Shown here piece by piece: positions 15,584-27,006 of a DNA stretch of 64,000 nucleotides; position 1 is the stretch's first letter, and every line of letters begins with the position of its first letter. The notes beneath the pieces are model-generated. The model was not told the origin of the DNA and did no database searches. It saw only the letters and a list, made by a program, of their open reading frames with translations. Source of the DNA: Odiellus spinosus (Eukaryota > Arthropoda > Arachnida > Opiliones > Phalangiidae); NCBI GenBank assembly GCA_963920705.1, contig OY987227.1:19555434-19619433 (forward strand), in the 5' to 3' direction. Made by a program: the position numbers and the translations under genes.

Positions 15584-16261
15584 AGGGATACTGAAGTGGT
15601 TAGATAATCATTTTTCAATCGAAATAGAATTGATAGAATATAATGTCAAAATCCATAGTATCTGCAATACAAACTGGAGAAACTACACTGCTAAGTGTCC
15701 TTCGTCAAGAGTTTGACTAAGCATATTTTAGCGAAAGAATTATAAATAAAACAGGACCCCACGCTTCAAGAAATAGGCCCTTTAGAGTTGTCTTTCTTTC
15801 TAATTAACATACGACATTGATCACCTTAAATTGCAGTGGCTAACGCTAAGATGTATGCATAAGGGAAGATGATTTCAAAAGGTTAATTATCACACAGTGG
15901 GGGTCTGTTAAAGTCTCTATTTGAACCTTAAAAATCCTGTTCCATTACGAAAAACAGCTAGCTTTGACTGTACAATTTGTTATGGCCAACGTCATCTGCT
16001 CAGCAAGAAAAGAAGGCGAATTTAAAGGGGATCGTCCCAATAAAGGAAGTCTTTTGGTCATATTTACTATTTGGTGAACATAGATCAATAAGTGTCAAGT
16101 ACATGGGTCAAGTTCTCACTATCTAAAAATCTTCTTCCACATTCTAACGGATGAATAATAGATTCTCGTACTTTTCCCTATTTCAGACCCTTTTTAAAAT
16201 TCCCTGACTTTTCGAGGTTTTTCACATCTGTGGCGATCATAGATACCACTTCATTACCCCT
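15584..16261. mobile_element. TTAA-flanked foldback element, copy 2
   Basis: The left end TTAA|AGGGATACTGAAGTGG is matched by the right end CCACTTCATTACCCCT|TTAA. The TTAA copies lie at 580-583 and 262-265 of their blocks. Near 15960-16040, inside the element, is a reverse copy of the repeat found three times at 27.6-28.5 kb. No ORF of transposase size is present. Confidence 0.7.
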
Positions 16262-17282
16262 TTAAATTAATGTTGCTAAGCCTAAAGGTACGATCCAGGA
16301 ATAAGGCGAATTCAAGAGTTTATATCCTCAGAATTTCAAACTAATTATCAACTACAAACTGCGTTACGTAACAATCAAAAGCCTGTTTTGAAAAATTGCT
16401 CTAAACAAGAACTCATTTATGGCTTTAAAATATATAATATATATAACTAATCGTATCATAAAGATTCAAGTATAAAAAACCACCGACGAGTTTTTGAAGT
16501 AAAACTACATCATTACATTCTAAATGCCAAAAAATAAACTCTCAAAATTATTCTAAAACCAAAACAATTTCGAGTATAAAGTTTTTCTCAATGTCAAAAA
16601 AAAATCTTATTAAAAAAAGGTTGGTTCTACACCGAATAACGACTAATTTAAAATCGTATTCGCATTTCTGTGATTAATAAAAATGAAATAAAAATATTCT
16701 CACAGTAACTTCGTGGTAACAAAATTAATAAAGTGAAAACTAAATTTAATAATAAAAATGTTATATCGAAAAAGCTATGTCTTATCCGTAAAGGTAGTCG
16801 ATATGTTAAAAAAAAAAAAAAAAGATGGAACGCACATTTGTTAAATCATCAAAACAATTTTCTTCTCCTAAATATTCCTCGTTAGAACATGGAAGTTAAA
16901 CGTAATAGCCAAGGAGTTAATTTCAATCTAAGATTGCTATCACAGGGTAACAGACCATGACTTAATTATAATATTATAAAATAATAATTTACGAGACTGC
17001 TACTGCGTGTTTCAATGCTAAATATTTGCTCTTTCTACCTTTGCGTAAAATATTTTAACGTTACTTTTTAATTCTTAAATTGCATGTATTAAAATTTTTA
17101 TTGCTCTCGTGTAACGTAAAGTTTTACCGATTTTTTAGAATTGTGGAAACGATATGATTCAGAACTAATCTTGAGTTAACACTTATCGTAAGCTTTGTAC
17201 GTGCTGGCAAACCAACGTGGAATAGACGTACTGTACATAAACCTATAAATTTCACCACTATTATTAATTTTGGTTTAACATT
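16262..17282. other. AT-rich intergenic, nothing identified
   Basis: Very AT-rich, with A-runs (about 16809-16823). No exon-like sequence or RNA gene was recognised on either strand. Confidence 0.4.
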
Positions 17283-17955
17283 TCCAAATGGTTGGGTTAT
17301 TATGTCCAATTGATTGGGTTATTATGTCCAAAATGTGTCAAAATGATTGGTTCAATATGTCCAAATGATTGGGCAATTATGTCCAAATGATTGGGCAATT
17401 ATGTCCAAATGATTGGGCAATTATGTCCAAATGATTGGGCAATTATGTCCAAATGATTGGGCAATTATGTCCAAATGATTGGGCAATTATGTCCAAATGA
17501 TTGGGCAATTATGTCCAAATGATTGGGCAATTATGTCCAAATGATTGGGCAATTATGTCCAAATGATTGGGCAATTATGTCCAAATGATTGGGCAATTAT
17601 GTCCAAATGATTGGGCAATTATGTCCAAATGATTGGGCAATTATGTCCAAATGATTGGGCAATTATGTCTAAATGATTGGGCAATTATGTCTAAATGATT
17701 GGGCAATTATGTCGAAATGATTGGGCAATTATGTCGAAATGATTGGGTTATGTCCAAATGATTGGGTTATGTCCAAATGATTGGGTTATGTCCAAATGAT
17801 TGGGTTATGTCCAATGATAAGTTTAATATGTAAAAATGATTGGCTTATGTTCTGAAGATAGGTTTATTATGTCCACAAGATGGGTTCAATATGTCCAAAT
17901 GATTGGCTTAATTGTAAAAATGATTGGCTTAGTTGCCCAAATGAAACTTAATATG
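17283..17955. repeat. 22-bp minisatellite switching to 19-bp units
   Basis: About 30 tandem copies. The central copies (about 17361-17735) are almost identical 22-mers, AAATGATTGGGCAATTATGTCC. From about 17735 the unit shortens to a 19-mer by loss of CAA from the centre. Both edges hold degenerate copies, consistent with amplification of the middle by unequal exchange or slippage. Confidence 0.95.
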
Positions 17956-18990
17956 TCCTACTTAACAAACAAAGCTCTTAACACTTTTGGCTATTACGTT
18001 ACTTACGATTAGAGATATAAAAAAACTAGTAGGGGTCTATCAAAATCTCTTAAGAAATTTCTTCCCACTAAATATATTAATAAATACATATTATAGGTAT
18101 TGTAATTTTTTTTTTCTTTTTTCATTTTACGTTATTTTTCATAGAATCTCAGGTATCTAAGCAATATACTTATCGTTTCTCAAATCTAAAAAAAACTTCC
18201 ACAAAGTGTCTTTTTGAACATAAAAAAGTAAAAATGTTCATTAAATATAGTCTTCGAGAGATATCACTTAGCAAAATTATTATTTTGCGAGCAACGAAAA
18301 AAAAATGAGTTCCATATTGGAACAGAAACAACAAACGGAAGAAAATTTAAAAAATAAAAAAAAAAAAAAAGTTTTTGGGTTTTATCATGGTTTATCCGGG
18401 TTTCGGGCAGAAATCTAAACTAACTGACTCGTGGTATTAAGTATGATTATTATTAAATTATTATATTATAGTATTTTATAAAAACAAAAGAAAATAAAAA
18501 TTAAAAGATGGGAATAAAGTTTTGAATTTTAGATGGCCCTCATCCTCATGTATCCGATATTTAAAATTTCCTAACCGTGTTTCAGTTGTTACAAATTGTT
18601 CACAACATAGATTCCTATTATGATTATTATAAAAAAATATAATTGCGAATTGTATATAAGTAATACGGTACATATATATATAAATATACAAATTTTGTTT
18701 CAAATAAAGTATATTTTATAAAACATTTAGTGTAACCCACCTTTCTTCCAATTCCCAATTCAAACCTTGATTTGGTTTACATTTTAGTGTGTTTCCAGGA
18801 TTCATATCAAAATTTCGAGATGAATTTACCTGATTTTAAACACCCTAAACTATTTTTCAATCATTTTCCCAACCTTGCGCGCAAGCAATTGTTGTTTCCC
18901 TTTCAGAATTGATATTGCCGATTTTACAGTAAATATGTCTCTTCTGGCAATGTTACGCGAGCAAGAACTTATTCAAGTACATAAGCAGGG
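17956..18990. other. AT-rich intergenic with simple repeats
   Basis: Poly-A/T tracts and low-complexity AT. The stretch 18830-19012 reads open in two overlapping frames but matches no family I know, and I do not call it a gene. Confidence 0.4.
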
Positions 18991-19009
18991 TTCATACAAT
19001 TACAGGCTT

Positions 19010-19580
19010 GTATGATTCGGATTGTAAATGTGATTTGGTTAATTTCCCAATCCCCGACAATGAAAAAACAGTCCCTAATTATTTGGAATTAAAAAAAGTA
19101 GGAGTAGGATTAATTAAAAAAACCTTTCTATGAATTGGCGCGTTGGAATAAAGTAGATAAGATTCAGTTAAGACTAGCGATGTGGAAACCATTTTCCAAT
19201 CTCCTCAATTGAAAAAGTCTCAAATTAATTGGAATTAACCGGAGTAAATAGGACTAAATAAAAACCCTTTCTAAGCACGGGTGCGTTGGATTAATTGTTG
19301 CCTATGTGAGTTGGTTAAGACTATAGAATGTAGAAAACCATTTTCCAATCCCAACAATTAACAACTATTTTATAATGCCCACAATTGAAAACCATTTTCC
19401 AATCCCCACAATTAAAAAACAGTCTCTAACTGGAATTAACCGAAGGAGTTAATAGGACTAATTTAAAACCTTTTCTAAGCTTGGGTGCGTTGGGTTAATT
19501 GTTGTCAATGTGATTTGGTTAAGACTATACAATGTAGTAACCTTTTTTAATTCCCACAATTGAAAATCAATCCCCCTGAT
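19010..19580. repeat. Degenerate tandem repeat, about 180-bp unit, about 3 copies
   Basis: Recurring blocks in the same order: CAATGTGATTTGGTTAAGAC, ACCATTTTCCAATCCC, CAGTCTCTAACTGGAATTAACC, CTTTTCTAAGC-GGGTGCGTTGG. Copies start near 19010, 19180 and 19330-19500 and are strongly diverged, so the array is old. Confidence 0.65.
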
Positions 19581-20256
19581 TTTTTAAAATTTTATTTTTT
19601 CCCTGATACTTCCAGGTGCTCCGAATGATTTTAAAATCCATGTGGTTTCACGTAGGCATGCCACCATGGGTCGGCAGATCAATATGAAATTTGGCACAAT
19701 TGTGGGTGTGCTTAAAAAACTACGATTACACATGGAAAGGTTTTGAGTTAACCCTCATGATTTCAGTATTGCCCTAGAAATAGTTTTCAATCCTCACAAA
19801 AAACAATAACATCGAAAAAGATTATTTTAGCTATTACCCGTACTCGGAAAACCTTTTTTTTTTTTTTTGTTGATTTTACGCTAAGCCTTATTCTGTTTGA
19901 AAGTAAATAAAGGCATTGAGGAAAATACTTTTTGCACAAAATTTGCAAGGGCTTACACTCTGATGGAGCGGGCGCCTATTCAAAATATCTTGTTTAAATA
20001 TCAGTATTGGTTTTGAGCTATCAATTTTTTTTCAATTAGTATTGGATAAACCTTTATATGGGTACTGGTTATATGAAAATATCGGCTAACACTAATCTTT
20101 TACCTTATAAAGTTAATTATAAAAATATTGGTAGATTTATTTGACTTAAAATTTGATATACAACAAGGAACTTGGCATTTGAACCGTTCAGGATTCAAAA
20201 ATTTTTAACAAAAATATGAGATTTTTTATACGTATTAAGCAAATAAGAGATTTGGA
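19581..20256. other. Intergenic, 3' flank of ATRAID
   Basis: No gene was recognised. On the minus strand an AATAAA at 20136-20141, about 115 bp past the ATRAID stop, is a plausible polyadenylation signal for that gene. Confidence 0.4.
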
Positions 20257-22346
20257 CTAGTTATTTTTCTTAACCAATCGCCTTTGAGTAAACCAGACAA
20301 AAAACGAAATGACTAGAGTCGGAACCAGAATTCCAACGCTAAATGGAACCATTGGAAAAGTTCCCTGGAGGATTGGAATAAGCGAAAGGAAACCAAAATG
20401 GAATATTTAGAATACTAACTGCTGGAATATAACAGTCAAAGGGTGGAAATCTCACCTCACGAAGACATTTGTAACCAAAATGACCAGGTATACACTCGCA
20501 AGAAGCTATTCCAGGCCCATTTGATACGCACTTCGCATACTCGGGGCACGTTACTACATAAAATAGTTCATATTAGACCATTTTTAAAATGGAGCAAAAT
20601 GATCCAGGTTGGTGATATGTTAAAAACAAGCAAAATAATTCAAGCAAGAATGGAAAGGATTCAAACAACTACCAAACTGTAAAATTCAAACAACCATAAC
20701 ACCAGTGATAAATTCAAACAACCAGAGGGATAAAAAAACCTGCTACAGCGAAATTCCGAATGATGATGAAAAGGTGATGTACAAAATAAACCAAAAATGG
20801 AAGCGCAACAACATCAAAGACAACGGAAACTATCCGAACATTGATGAAATGAAAAACCATACGAAATCCGAATGATAAATGATCTACAAAGGGCTTCCAT
20901 TTGGTCCCTAGAATTCCTATTTCATAACGAAGTCCATAAACCACCCTAAAATACCCTATTTTAGAAATTTTGGGGAGAAATGTCTATGTTTAGATGTATA
21001 GGTGGCTTCCGCCACATATTTGCTCAAATAACTTGAAGTAAATATAGTCTCTAGTTAATGCACTCCTCGTGAATACGAAGAGATAAGGCGATGATAAAAT
21101 TATTCAGGGGGTCTCTACCTAGCTTTCCTAAAAAGAATTGTACATTTGTACTAGACTAAATTCAAGGGTTACTTTGCTATGAACAACGATCATTATTTCC
21201 CCTTTTTGCTGAAAGCCCTGTCCACAGGTTAATTAAAATAGCAGCCTTCAAATATATATACCAAAACAAAAACACGATGGAAAAAACTAAAGTATTTTCA
21301 AGGATAAGATACCATAAAGCTACAGTGCTACAAAGTTGCAGCTTTGTTATGACAATGAAACATTTAGTACCAAATAAAGGATTTTACACAAGCGCGAGAG
21401 TAATGATACTCCGTACAACCTAAACATGTTTTAGATGAACCATCAAGTCCAACACCAGACTTTAAAAACCAAAAAAGTGCAATGGTTCGTGTCAAAACAA
21501 TACTATGGCATGATTTTAGTGCATATTTATAAAAGACATAAGCGCAAGTGAAAAAACAAAGATTAATGTCTTCAGTAATTCACCACAATGCTTTGCGCTG
21601 CGCATGATTAGGAACATTAGAGTACTTACGGTTGAGTTGAAAGCATTCATCTATTACTCCATCACAAACTGTACAATTTTCGGTAACATGAGTGTCATTC
21701 CAAGTTCCAGGGCAATTCGGGCAGTGACTCGGCAATACTCTATGGAATGAGAATACAGCTGTATTACTTGCCAATTCATGACACTACCTCATATTTGGGC
21801 TATAAAACATACAGATAATCTAGTTTTTTTAAACTTTTGTACTGGTTTTCATCAGTGCAATTTAGATGAGGATTATCTTCCAGACCACTAGAAAACACAC
21901 GTTTAATGTCATTAGTTTCTTGATGGTATCTTATTTTTAATGTAATTTTGGAAACTAAAACCTACAGCACAACCAAATCAGGATATTGTATCAACTTCCC
22001 CGCGACACTGCTAACATCGCAACCATACAGATCAATTCCAACGATCAAATTGTTCAGATAACAACATCGTCCGCTAACGCTGAAATGTTTGTCTTGACAC
22101 TCTTGTAACGTAATATTCGACGTAATATTTTCCTTCCTTTCACAAATGGTTTTTATATCACATTTTTGGGAAAGTATCTGCGTATTGAAACAAAGATTTC
22201 AACATTAATAAAATCGTTTCTATTCCGAAATTAAGTCATGCAAGACCAAGGCTTAGCAAGAACAAAGGAAAAAATGCCCTTTAAATTACCATTTTATAGC
22301 AACCAACTACTAAGTAAACGATAACTAACTTGGCAACTGGTATCAT
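20257..22346 (-). CDS. ATRAID: ATRAID (all-trans retinoic acid-induced differentiation factor) homologue
   Basis: A type I membrane protein. In mammals it is a lysosomal partner of SLC37A3 and affects differentiation. Six short exons join in frame on the minus strand: 22290-22346, 21966-22177, 21813-21887, 21630-21739, 20456-20553 and 20257-20364 (660 nt, 219 aa; human is 229). The order matches the family. There is a signal peptide at 1-17, then a paired Cys-Cys (GRCCYLNN) before the leucine-rich GIDLYGC, then LVLPSHCPNCPG. An EGF-like module follows at about 154-181 (CPEYAKC...CEC...GHFGYKC). A membrane helix at about 190-209 is followed by a basic tail, TQRRLVKKNN. It is divergent with PSMD9. 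No ORF exceeds 65 codons, so ORF-based scans miss this gene. Confidence 0.9.
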
Positions 22347-22758
22347 TTTAAGTGTTAAAAATCCAAATTAACAATTAAAAACCTTTATATAATGCACTTA
22401 GTAAATTGCAGGGTTCTTCGGCGACTCTCTTCATCACAATTCGCGAAACACTACGCATAAATTGCGTAATTCATTATTCATCTCTCACGTGACTTTTCAA
22501 TTTTTGCAGATCATTCTGGGTGCGTTTAGAGCTATTACCCAAAAGATTCTGGTTTTATGAAGATTTATAGGATCGGGCTCAGTGGTGCTTTATTCTGAAC
22601 ACCAATGACACCAAACTTTTGAGGAGTGACTATCGTTTCTTCCTTGTGTTTATAATTTATTGCGATTGATTCGGATTTATTATGAGTAAATAATTTTTAT
22701 TTTAGTATTTAATTATTGTTAATTTTTACAATTTTGTATCAATTTTATAGCTTTGAAG
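22347..22758. promoter_or_regulatory. Shared ATRAID/PSMD9 divergent promoter region
   Basis: The 412 bp between the two start codons must hold both promoters. At 22486-22491 there is an E-box in the context TCACGTGAC, one base from the CLEAR consensus GTCACGTGAC that TFEB/MITF factors read at lysosomal genes. Lysosomal control of ATRAID would fit, but this is inference. Confidence 0.5.
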
Positions 22759-23367
22759 ATGAGCGTTGATCCTGATCCAGATTTACGTCAAAAATTAATT
22801 GAATTGGGTAAAAAAAAAGCTGATATTGAAAGTCAAATAGCGGAGTTTTCGGATATTCTAAAGTCACAGAATGTGGAACTCAAAACGCCATTAGTTGACA
22901 ACGAAGGTTATCCTCGCAATGATATTGACATATATCAAGTTCGAGAGGCGAGGCAACGGATTATTTGCTTGCAAAATGACCATAAAGCCATCATGAAAAT
23001 AATCGAAGAAGGGCTTCATGCGCTACACGCCAAAACACCCTTCAACCCTTCTACTAGTAGTTCCGTCGAAATTTTGGACAAAGCTAAAACCGCTCAACCT
23101 ATTGCAAAAATTGACAGAGTTGAGCCAGAATCTCCGGCTGAAGAGAGCGGACTTCAAGCTGGCGATCTTCTCATCAAATTTGGTTCAATTTCGGAAGATA
23201 GTTTTAAAGGACTGAATGATTTGGCAATCGTAGTTCAACATAGCATTGGGCAACCTTTAACAGTTATCGTTCGTCGTAATGAAATGGAAATAGTATTACT
23301 ACGGTTAACGCCAAAAACGTGGAGTGGAAGGGGTTATTTGGGGTGTAATATAGTACCAGTGAAGTAA
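22759..23367 (+). CDS. PSMD9: 26S proteasome non-ATPase regulatory subunit 9 (PSMD9/p27)
   Basis: A chaperone of 26S proteasome base assembly that acts with the RPT ATPases and is absent from the finished particle. A single coding exon of 202 aa begins at ATG 22759. The N-terminal coiled coil (about 10-95) carries the family signature EGYPRNDIDIYQVR and IICLQNDHKAIMK. A PDZ-like domain follows at about 110-180 with SPAEESGLQAGD. The conserved end reads GYLGCNIVPV. Length is normal (human 223). An alternative start exists: ATGA at 22682-22685, with donor GTAAAT and acceptor TTTTATAG (22750), would join in frame and add four residues (M-T-L-K). A polyadenylation signal lies at 23525. Confidence 0.95.
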   Translation: MSVDPDPDLRQKLIELGKKKADIESQIAEFSDILKSQNVELKTPLVDNEGYPRNDIDIYQVREARQRIICLQNDHKAIMKIIEEGLHALHAKTPFNPSTSSSVEILDKAKTAQPIAKIDRVEPESPAEESGLQAGDLLIKFGSISEDSFKGLNDLAIVVQHSIGQPLTVIVRRNEMEIVLLRLTPKTWSGRGYLGCNIVPVK

Positions 23368-23524
23368 AAGTCAAAAAATTTGAATATTGAAAACAAATTC
23401 AAATGAATGTAGTAAATTAACTCGAGTTAAATTTACTCGCAATGAACACTTAAAAGTTTGTACATTTGACAGTTTGTGTTTAAAGTCATGTAAATGTTTA
23501 AGATAAACCATGTAATTATTTTTT

Positions 23525-23530
23525 AATAAA
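23525..23530 (+). terminator. Polyadenylation signal of PSMD9
   Basis: AATAAA about 160 bp past the stop codon, in an AT-rich 3' UTR. Confidence 0.6.
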
Positions 23531-23818
23531 TCCAGTTAAAAAAAAACAAAGTACATGATACTTCTCGCATTAATTTGTAATTTTTAAATGCATTAAAAAA
23601 AATCCCTTTAATGGGAAAATGGTATCAATTTATTTATCAAAAATCATTGGCATCTTTTTTTCCTGAAGAATCCAAAAAAACCTACCAATTTTTTAACCAC
23701 ATCTAGCCAGAATGTTCGTGACAAATATTAAATATACAAGAGGTTTCTGGCTAAAATCCCTTTAAGCTTAGCGTATAAATAACAAAAATAAATATTTTAA
23801 ATTTTTAAAGGGAGCATG

Positions 23819-24151
23819 AAGTAATGAAATATAATATCCTTAATTTGCTCCTTGTGAAATTTATTTCGCACCAAGCTCGAGAATTTTATCTTTAGAAATC
23901 TAAAGAAAACTGATATTACATACGAGTGACATTGGGTTTACTTTTCATCGCAATGAATAACTAAAGAAATAAGTTTCCCATTTTTGTTTTGGTCAAAAAA
24001 AAAAGCTTAAAATTAGAAAAATCCAACAGAATTTGAACCAAAAATGGACTAAAGGCATTTTACACTTCATTTGGCCTATTTCATCAAATTCTGTTGGATT
24101 TTTCAAAACAATTTACGAAAGGAATAAGTCATAAGAAATTTCATGCTCTCT
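23819..24151. mobile_element. TTAA-flanked foldback element, copy 3
   Basis: The left end TTAA|AGGGAGCATGAA is matched by the right end TTCATGCTCTCT|TTAA. Inside, AAAATCCAACAGAATTTG (about 24020) is inverted at about 24089-24107. It has no coding capacity and sits in the gap between the convergent genes PSMD9 and TMEM68. Confidence 0.7.
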
Positions 24152-24471
24152 TTAAATATTCAAATTGAAAAGTTTTAGAAAACTCCCACCGTTAAATAAT
24201 TTCAGTATCATAAATTAAAACCTAGATTAATTTTATTTTGCTCCACCTCCCCAGGAGAATAATAAAATATATTAAAAATGGGCCGTTTAACTCTTTATAA
24301 TACATGGTTATATCACAATTAAAATGGGGAAATATTTGAAATTTGAGTATAATATATTTTTAAAATCTACAAAGTGCCTGAAAAAATTGCGAAGACATAA
24401 AAAAGAGATTCGAAAAATAACAAGATCAGACCATCTTTCATCGATTAGAGGCCTATTTAAACGTAACAGTT

Positions 24472-24491
24472 GGGGGGGGGGGGGGGGGGGG
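24472..24491 (+). repeat. Homopolymer G20
   Basis: Twenty consecutive G in an otherwise AT-rich intergenic stretch. It could form a G-quadruplex, or its length may be a sequencing artefact. Confidence 0.85.
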
Positions 24492-24645
24492 CAGCGTTTT
24501 ACTCCAAGAGAGCAAAATATAATAATTAATAATGATAAACTTAATAATGACGCTACAAGCCTACGACAAACAAAAACGTTATCTTTAGATTTCTAACTTT
24601 TTAAGAAACCGAGAAAAATCTATTTTTCTCACTAAGAAAATGTTT

Positions 24646-24647
<2 letters not shown>

Positions 24648-24676
<29 letters not shown>
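24648..24676 (+). repeat. Homopolymer T29
   Basis: A run of 29 T, which reads as A29 on the minus strand, about 25 bp past the TMEM68 stop. A genomic A-tract at the end of a transcript could mislead 3'-end mapping by internal priming. Confidence 0.85.
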
Positions 24677-24679
<3 letters not shown>

Positions 24680-24701
24680 TCTTACGTTAGGATTCGAAGC
24701 T

Positions 24702-27006
24702 CTACTCTACTTTTTTAAGTTTAGGGATTTTTAAACTTACAAACCTTTGCAATAAGGCTTTTAATATGCTTCCTGGAAGGTCTTGATTTTCGGAAATCAA
24801 AGCTTCAACGGCTGCCGCAGTCTAGTTGAAGAAATAGTAACAAAAATAACTTAAATAAGGAAATTACACTATTAGTTATTTAAAGGGAGAAAGAAACCTT
24901 TGGTTAAAAGTATTTTTTATCAATTCCTTATCATTAAAAAATATATTATTTACTCTTAAAACAGATTATATTAAGTTGGAAATGTATTTTTAACTTACTC
25001 GGAAAGCAGACTTAACAAGGATCCATTGAGAGTTAGAAATCTAGCTGTTTAACAGTCTTTTTTCAATGAAGTGAGAAGTGCTCGCTTTGTTGAAACAGTA
25101 ATACATTTTTTAAACTACGACTTAAGATGAACATGCTTTTGCGAGATACCAAACTCTTATGGATCCTTGCTAAGCCTACTTTCTGAGTAAGTTAAAAATG
25201 GATTTATGGCTTAATACGCATTTCTAATTTATTTTACTAGTGAATAAACCAACAATGAATCAATAGAAATTAAATTGTATTTGGGCTTCATTCTCCGTTT
25301 GTGAGGATGGATTCAAGAAAGTCTGAAAGGGAGTCAGGGAAACAATGTCCTTTTCAGTGTCAAAAAATGCAAAAACTAACTTGCTAGCTCATTCTAGAGA
25401 AGAGCTCACTCAGAATCACGTGCGTCGTTTTGTTTTAGTAGTTTTGGTCACGAGAAAGGACCTTTTTTCAACCAGATGAGTAACTTATTATAAACTTTGT
25501 AAATTGCCTACTGGTATGTTTGTAGATTATGGGATATCAACTACAAATCAAGGGAAGATTATCTTTAAGCAGTATTTCTAGACTTAAAAGAGTACTAGGA
25601 TCACCAGGAAACATTTTAGGTAAGGTTATAAATAAGTGCAAAAAATGGTTCTGGAGGTCCTTGTAATGACTTAAACGTTCACAGTTAATTTGGAAAGAAA
25701 TGTAATTGATATCCTGGACTCGATAATTGTACTTTATAATTAATATTTTTGTTTCATTCTCTCTTTAAATATTAAAATAAAACTATACTCTTTGGGCAAC
25801 TTCTTCAGGAGTAGCATTTGGATCATAAGGAATTGGTTTTCCTATTATAGTTCTGCAATTTACGGCGTAAAAATTTATTAAATAACTTTATGACTTGTCA
25901 GTTGCATTAAAAATTTGTTATATTACCGTAGTTTAACTGGAAAATTCCCATAAATTGGCAAGACGGGAAATTTGAATTTATCGTAAAGTCGTCTAAAGAA
26001 TGCTGAGCAATAAAAAATACTGGTTAATTCAGTTGTTGCTGGTCGTCTAATTTTTACTTGTTCATACATTTTCCAGTGTTAACTGTTCGAAATGCTTCTC
26101 GAATATTTTGAGTATATAATGGAATTATGGGCTATAAATACCAAAACTTTGATTACTACATTCAAAAGAACTTCATTTAATATTTTTAACTTTAATAATA
26201 TTACCACTTTAGCTTCTAACGCTACTTTGGCAAATCCGATTCTCTTGCCCCACATTAATTTATAATTTTCATCTCCAAATTGCGCCTCTAACAATCCCCC
26301 GGGAGATATAGCGACTAAATCCCCATTTTTAAGTACTTGAGCGCAGATTGTTACCGAACCAGGAAATACTCGAAAGGCATCCATCAAAACTTTCCACCCT
26401 GGTTTAAAATATTTCCAAATTTTAATTACGTTATGTTACTAATTATTTATGATATCTCACCAGGAACTTTGAATAAGAATCTATCCGCTACGGCAGTAAT
26501 CATTCTTTCCTTGTATAGTATACACTTTGCCAGTAAATAATAAATGTCTAATGGAATGGCCCCGTGATAATAGATAAGTAACGCCCCTCCTTCTCCTTTG
26601 TTAGGAATGTTTTCAAAGCCTACTACTTCGTAGCCATTCCAAACCCATCCATGAAAGTCCCATAAGACAGCGATAGTTCTACGCCCCATTTCAAAGAAAT
26701 CCCAGCTATTGTTCCATAATCGTCTTAATCGATATAAATGAATGATGAGGGCAGAGACGTAGAACAATAAAAATATCAGGACTGGTAACAAGAAGCTGAC
26801 CTAAAAAGTTGGGTGAAGAACTTAGAGGTTCATATAATTGAACTGTTAGTCTTGTAACTTACAACAATAGGAGTAAATAGCCAAATGAGCCATTTCATAA
26901 GATGGACATCTATGTAATCGTCTACATTAAAAGGCACCAATTTTTCCAGAGCCCAGTCAAATAAACCTGGACTTAAGTCAATCGAATCGTTAACGGCATT
27001 GATCAT
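24702..27006 (-). CDS. TMEM68: TMEM68-type acyltransferase
   Basis: An ER membrane acyltransferase; the mammalian relative makes triacylglycerol independently of DGAT1/2. Exons (minus): 26863-27006, 26461-26800, 26205-26398, 26068-26131, 25927-26002, 25789-25852 and 24702-24821, all phase-consistent, 333 aa (human 324). Features: a membrane segment at about 53-71; the catalytic motif HGAIPLD at 127-133; KVPGWKVLMDAF; the substrate-binding SPGG; VPIIPLYTQNIREAFR; PVLPIYGNFPVKLR; and the C-terminal LPGSILKALLQRF. The last exon is read through a possible GTAAGT donor to a stop at 24702, so the final 13 residues are uncertain. Introns are 62-74 bp except the last (967 bp), which holds a foldback element. 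Confidence 0.92.
24894..25298. mobile_element. TTAA-type foldback element, copy 4 (inside the last TMEM68 intron)
   Basis: It starts TTAA|AGGGAGAAAGAA and ends CATTCTCCGT followed by TTGT, a mutated TTAA. Internal arms near 24995-25030 and 25160-25190 are clearly inverted (AACTTACTC, AAGGATCCAT). It explains most of the unusual length of this intron. Confidence 0.65.

Noticed and set aside
18830..19012. Open frames with protein-like wording (for example SLLAMLREQELIQV)
   Set aside because: Short, two different frames would be needed, and I know no matching family. It could be an exon of an unseen gene, but that is not supportable.
20714..20944. Minus-strand hydrophobic ORF, first considered as the ATRAID membrane exon
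   Set aside because: The exon at 20257-20364 fits phase and family far better. This ORF has no valid junction.
21364..21459. Minus-strand Cys-containing frame, first considered as the ATRAID EGF exon
   Set aside because: Wrong splice phase. The exon at 20456-20553 carries the true CPEYAKC...GHFGYKC motif.
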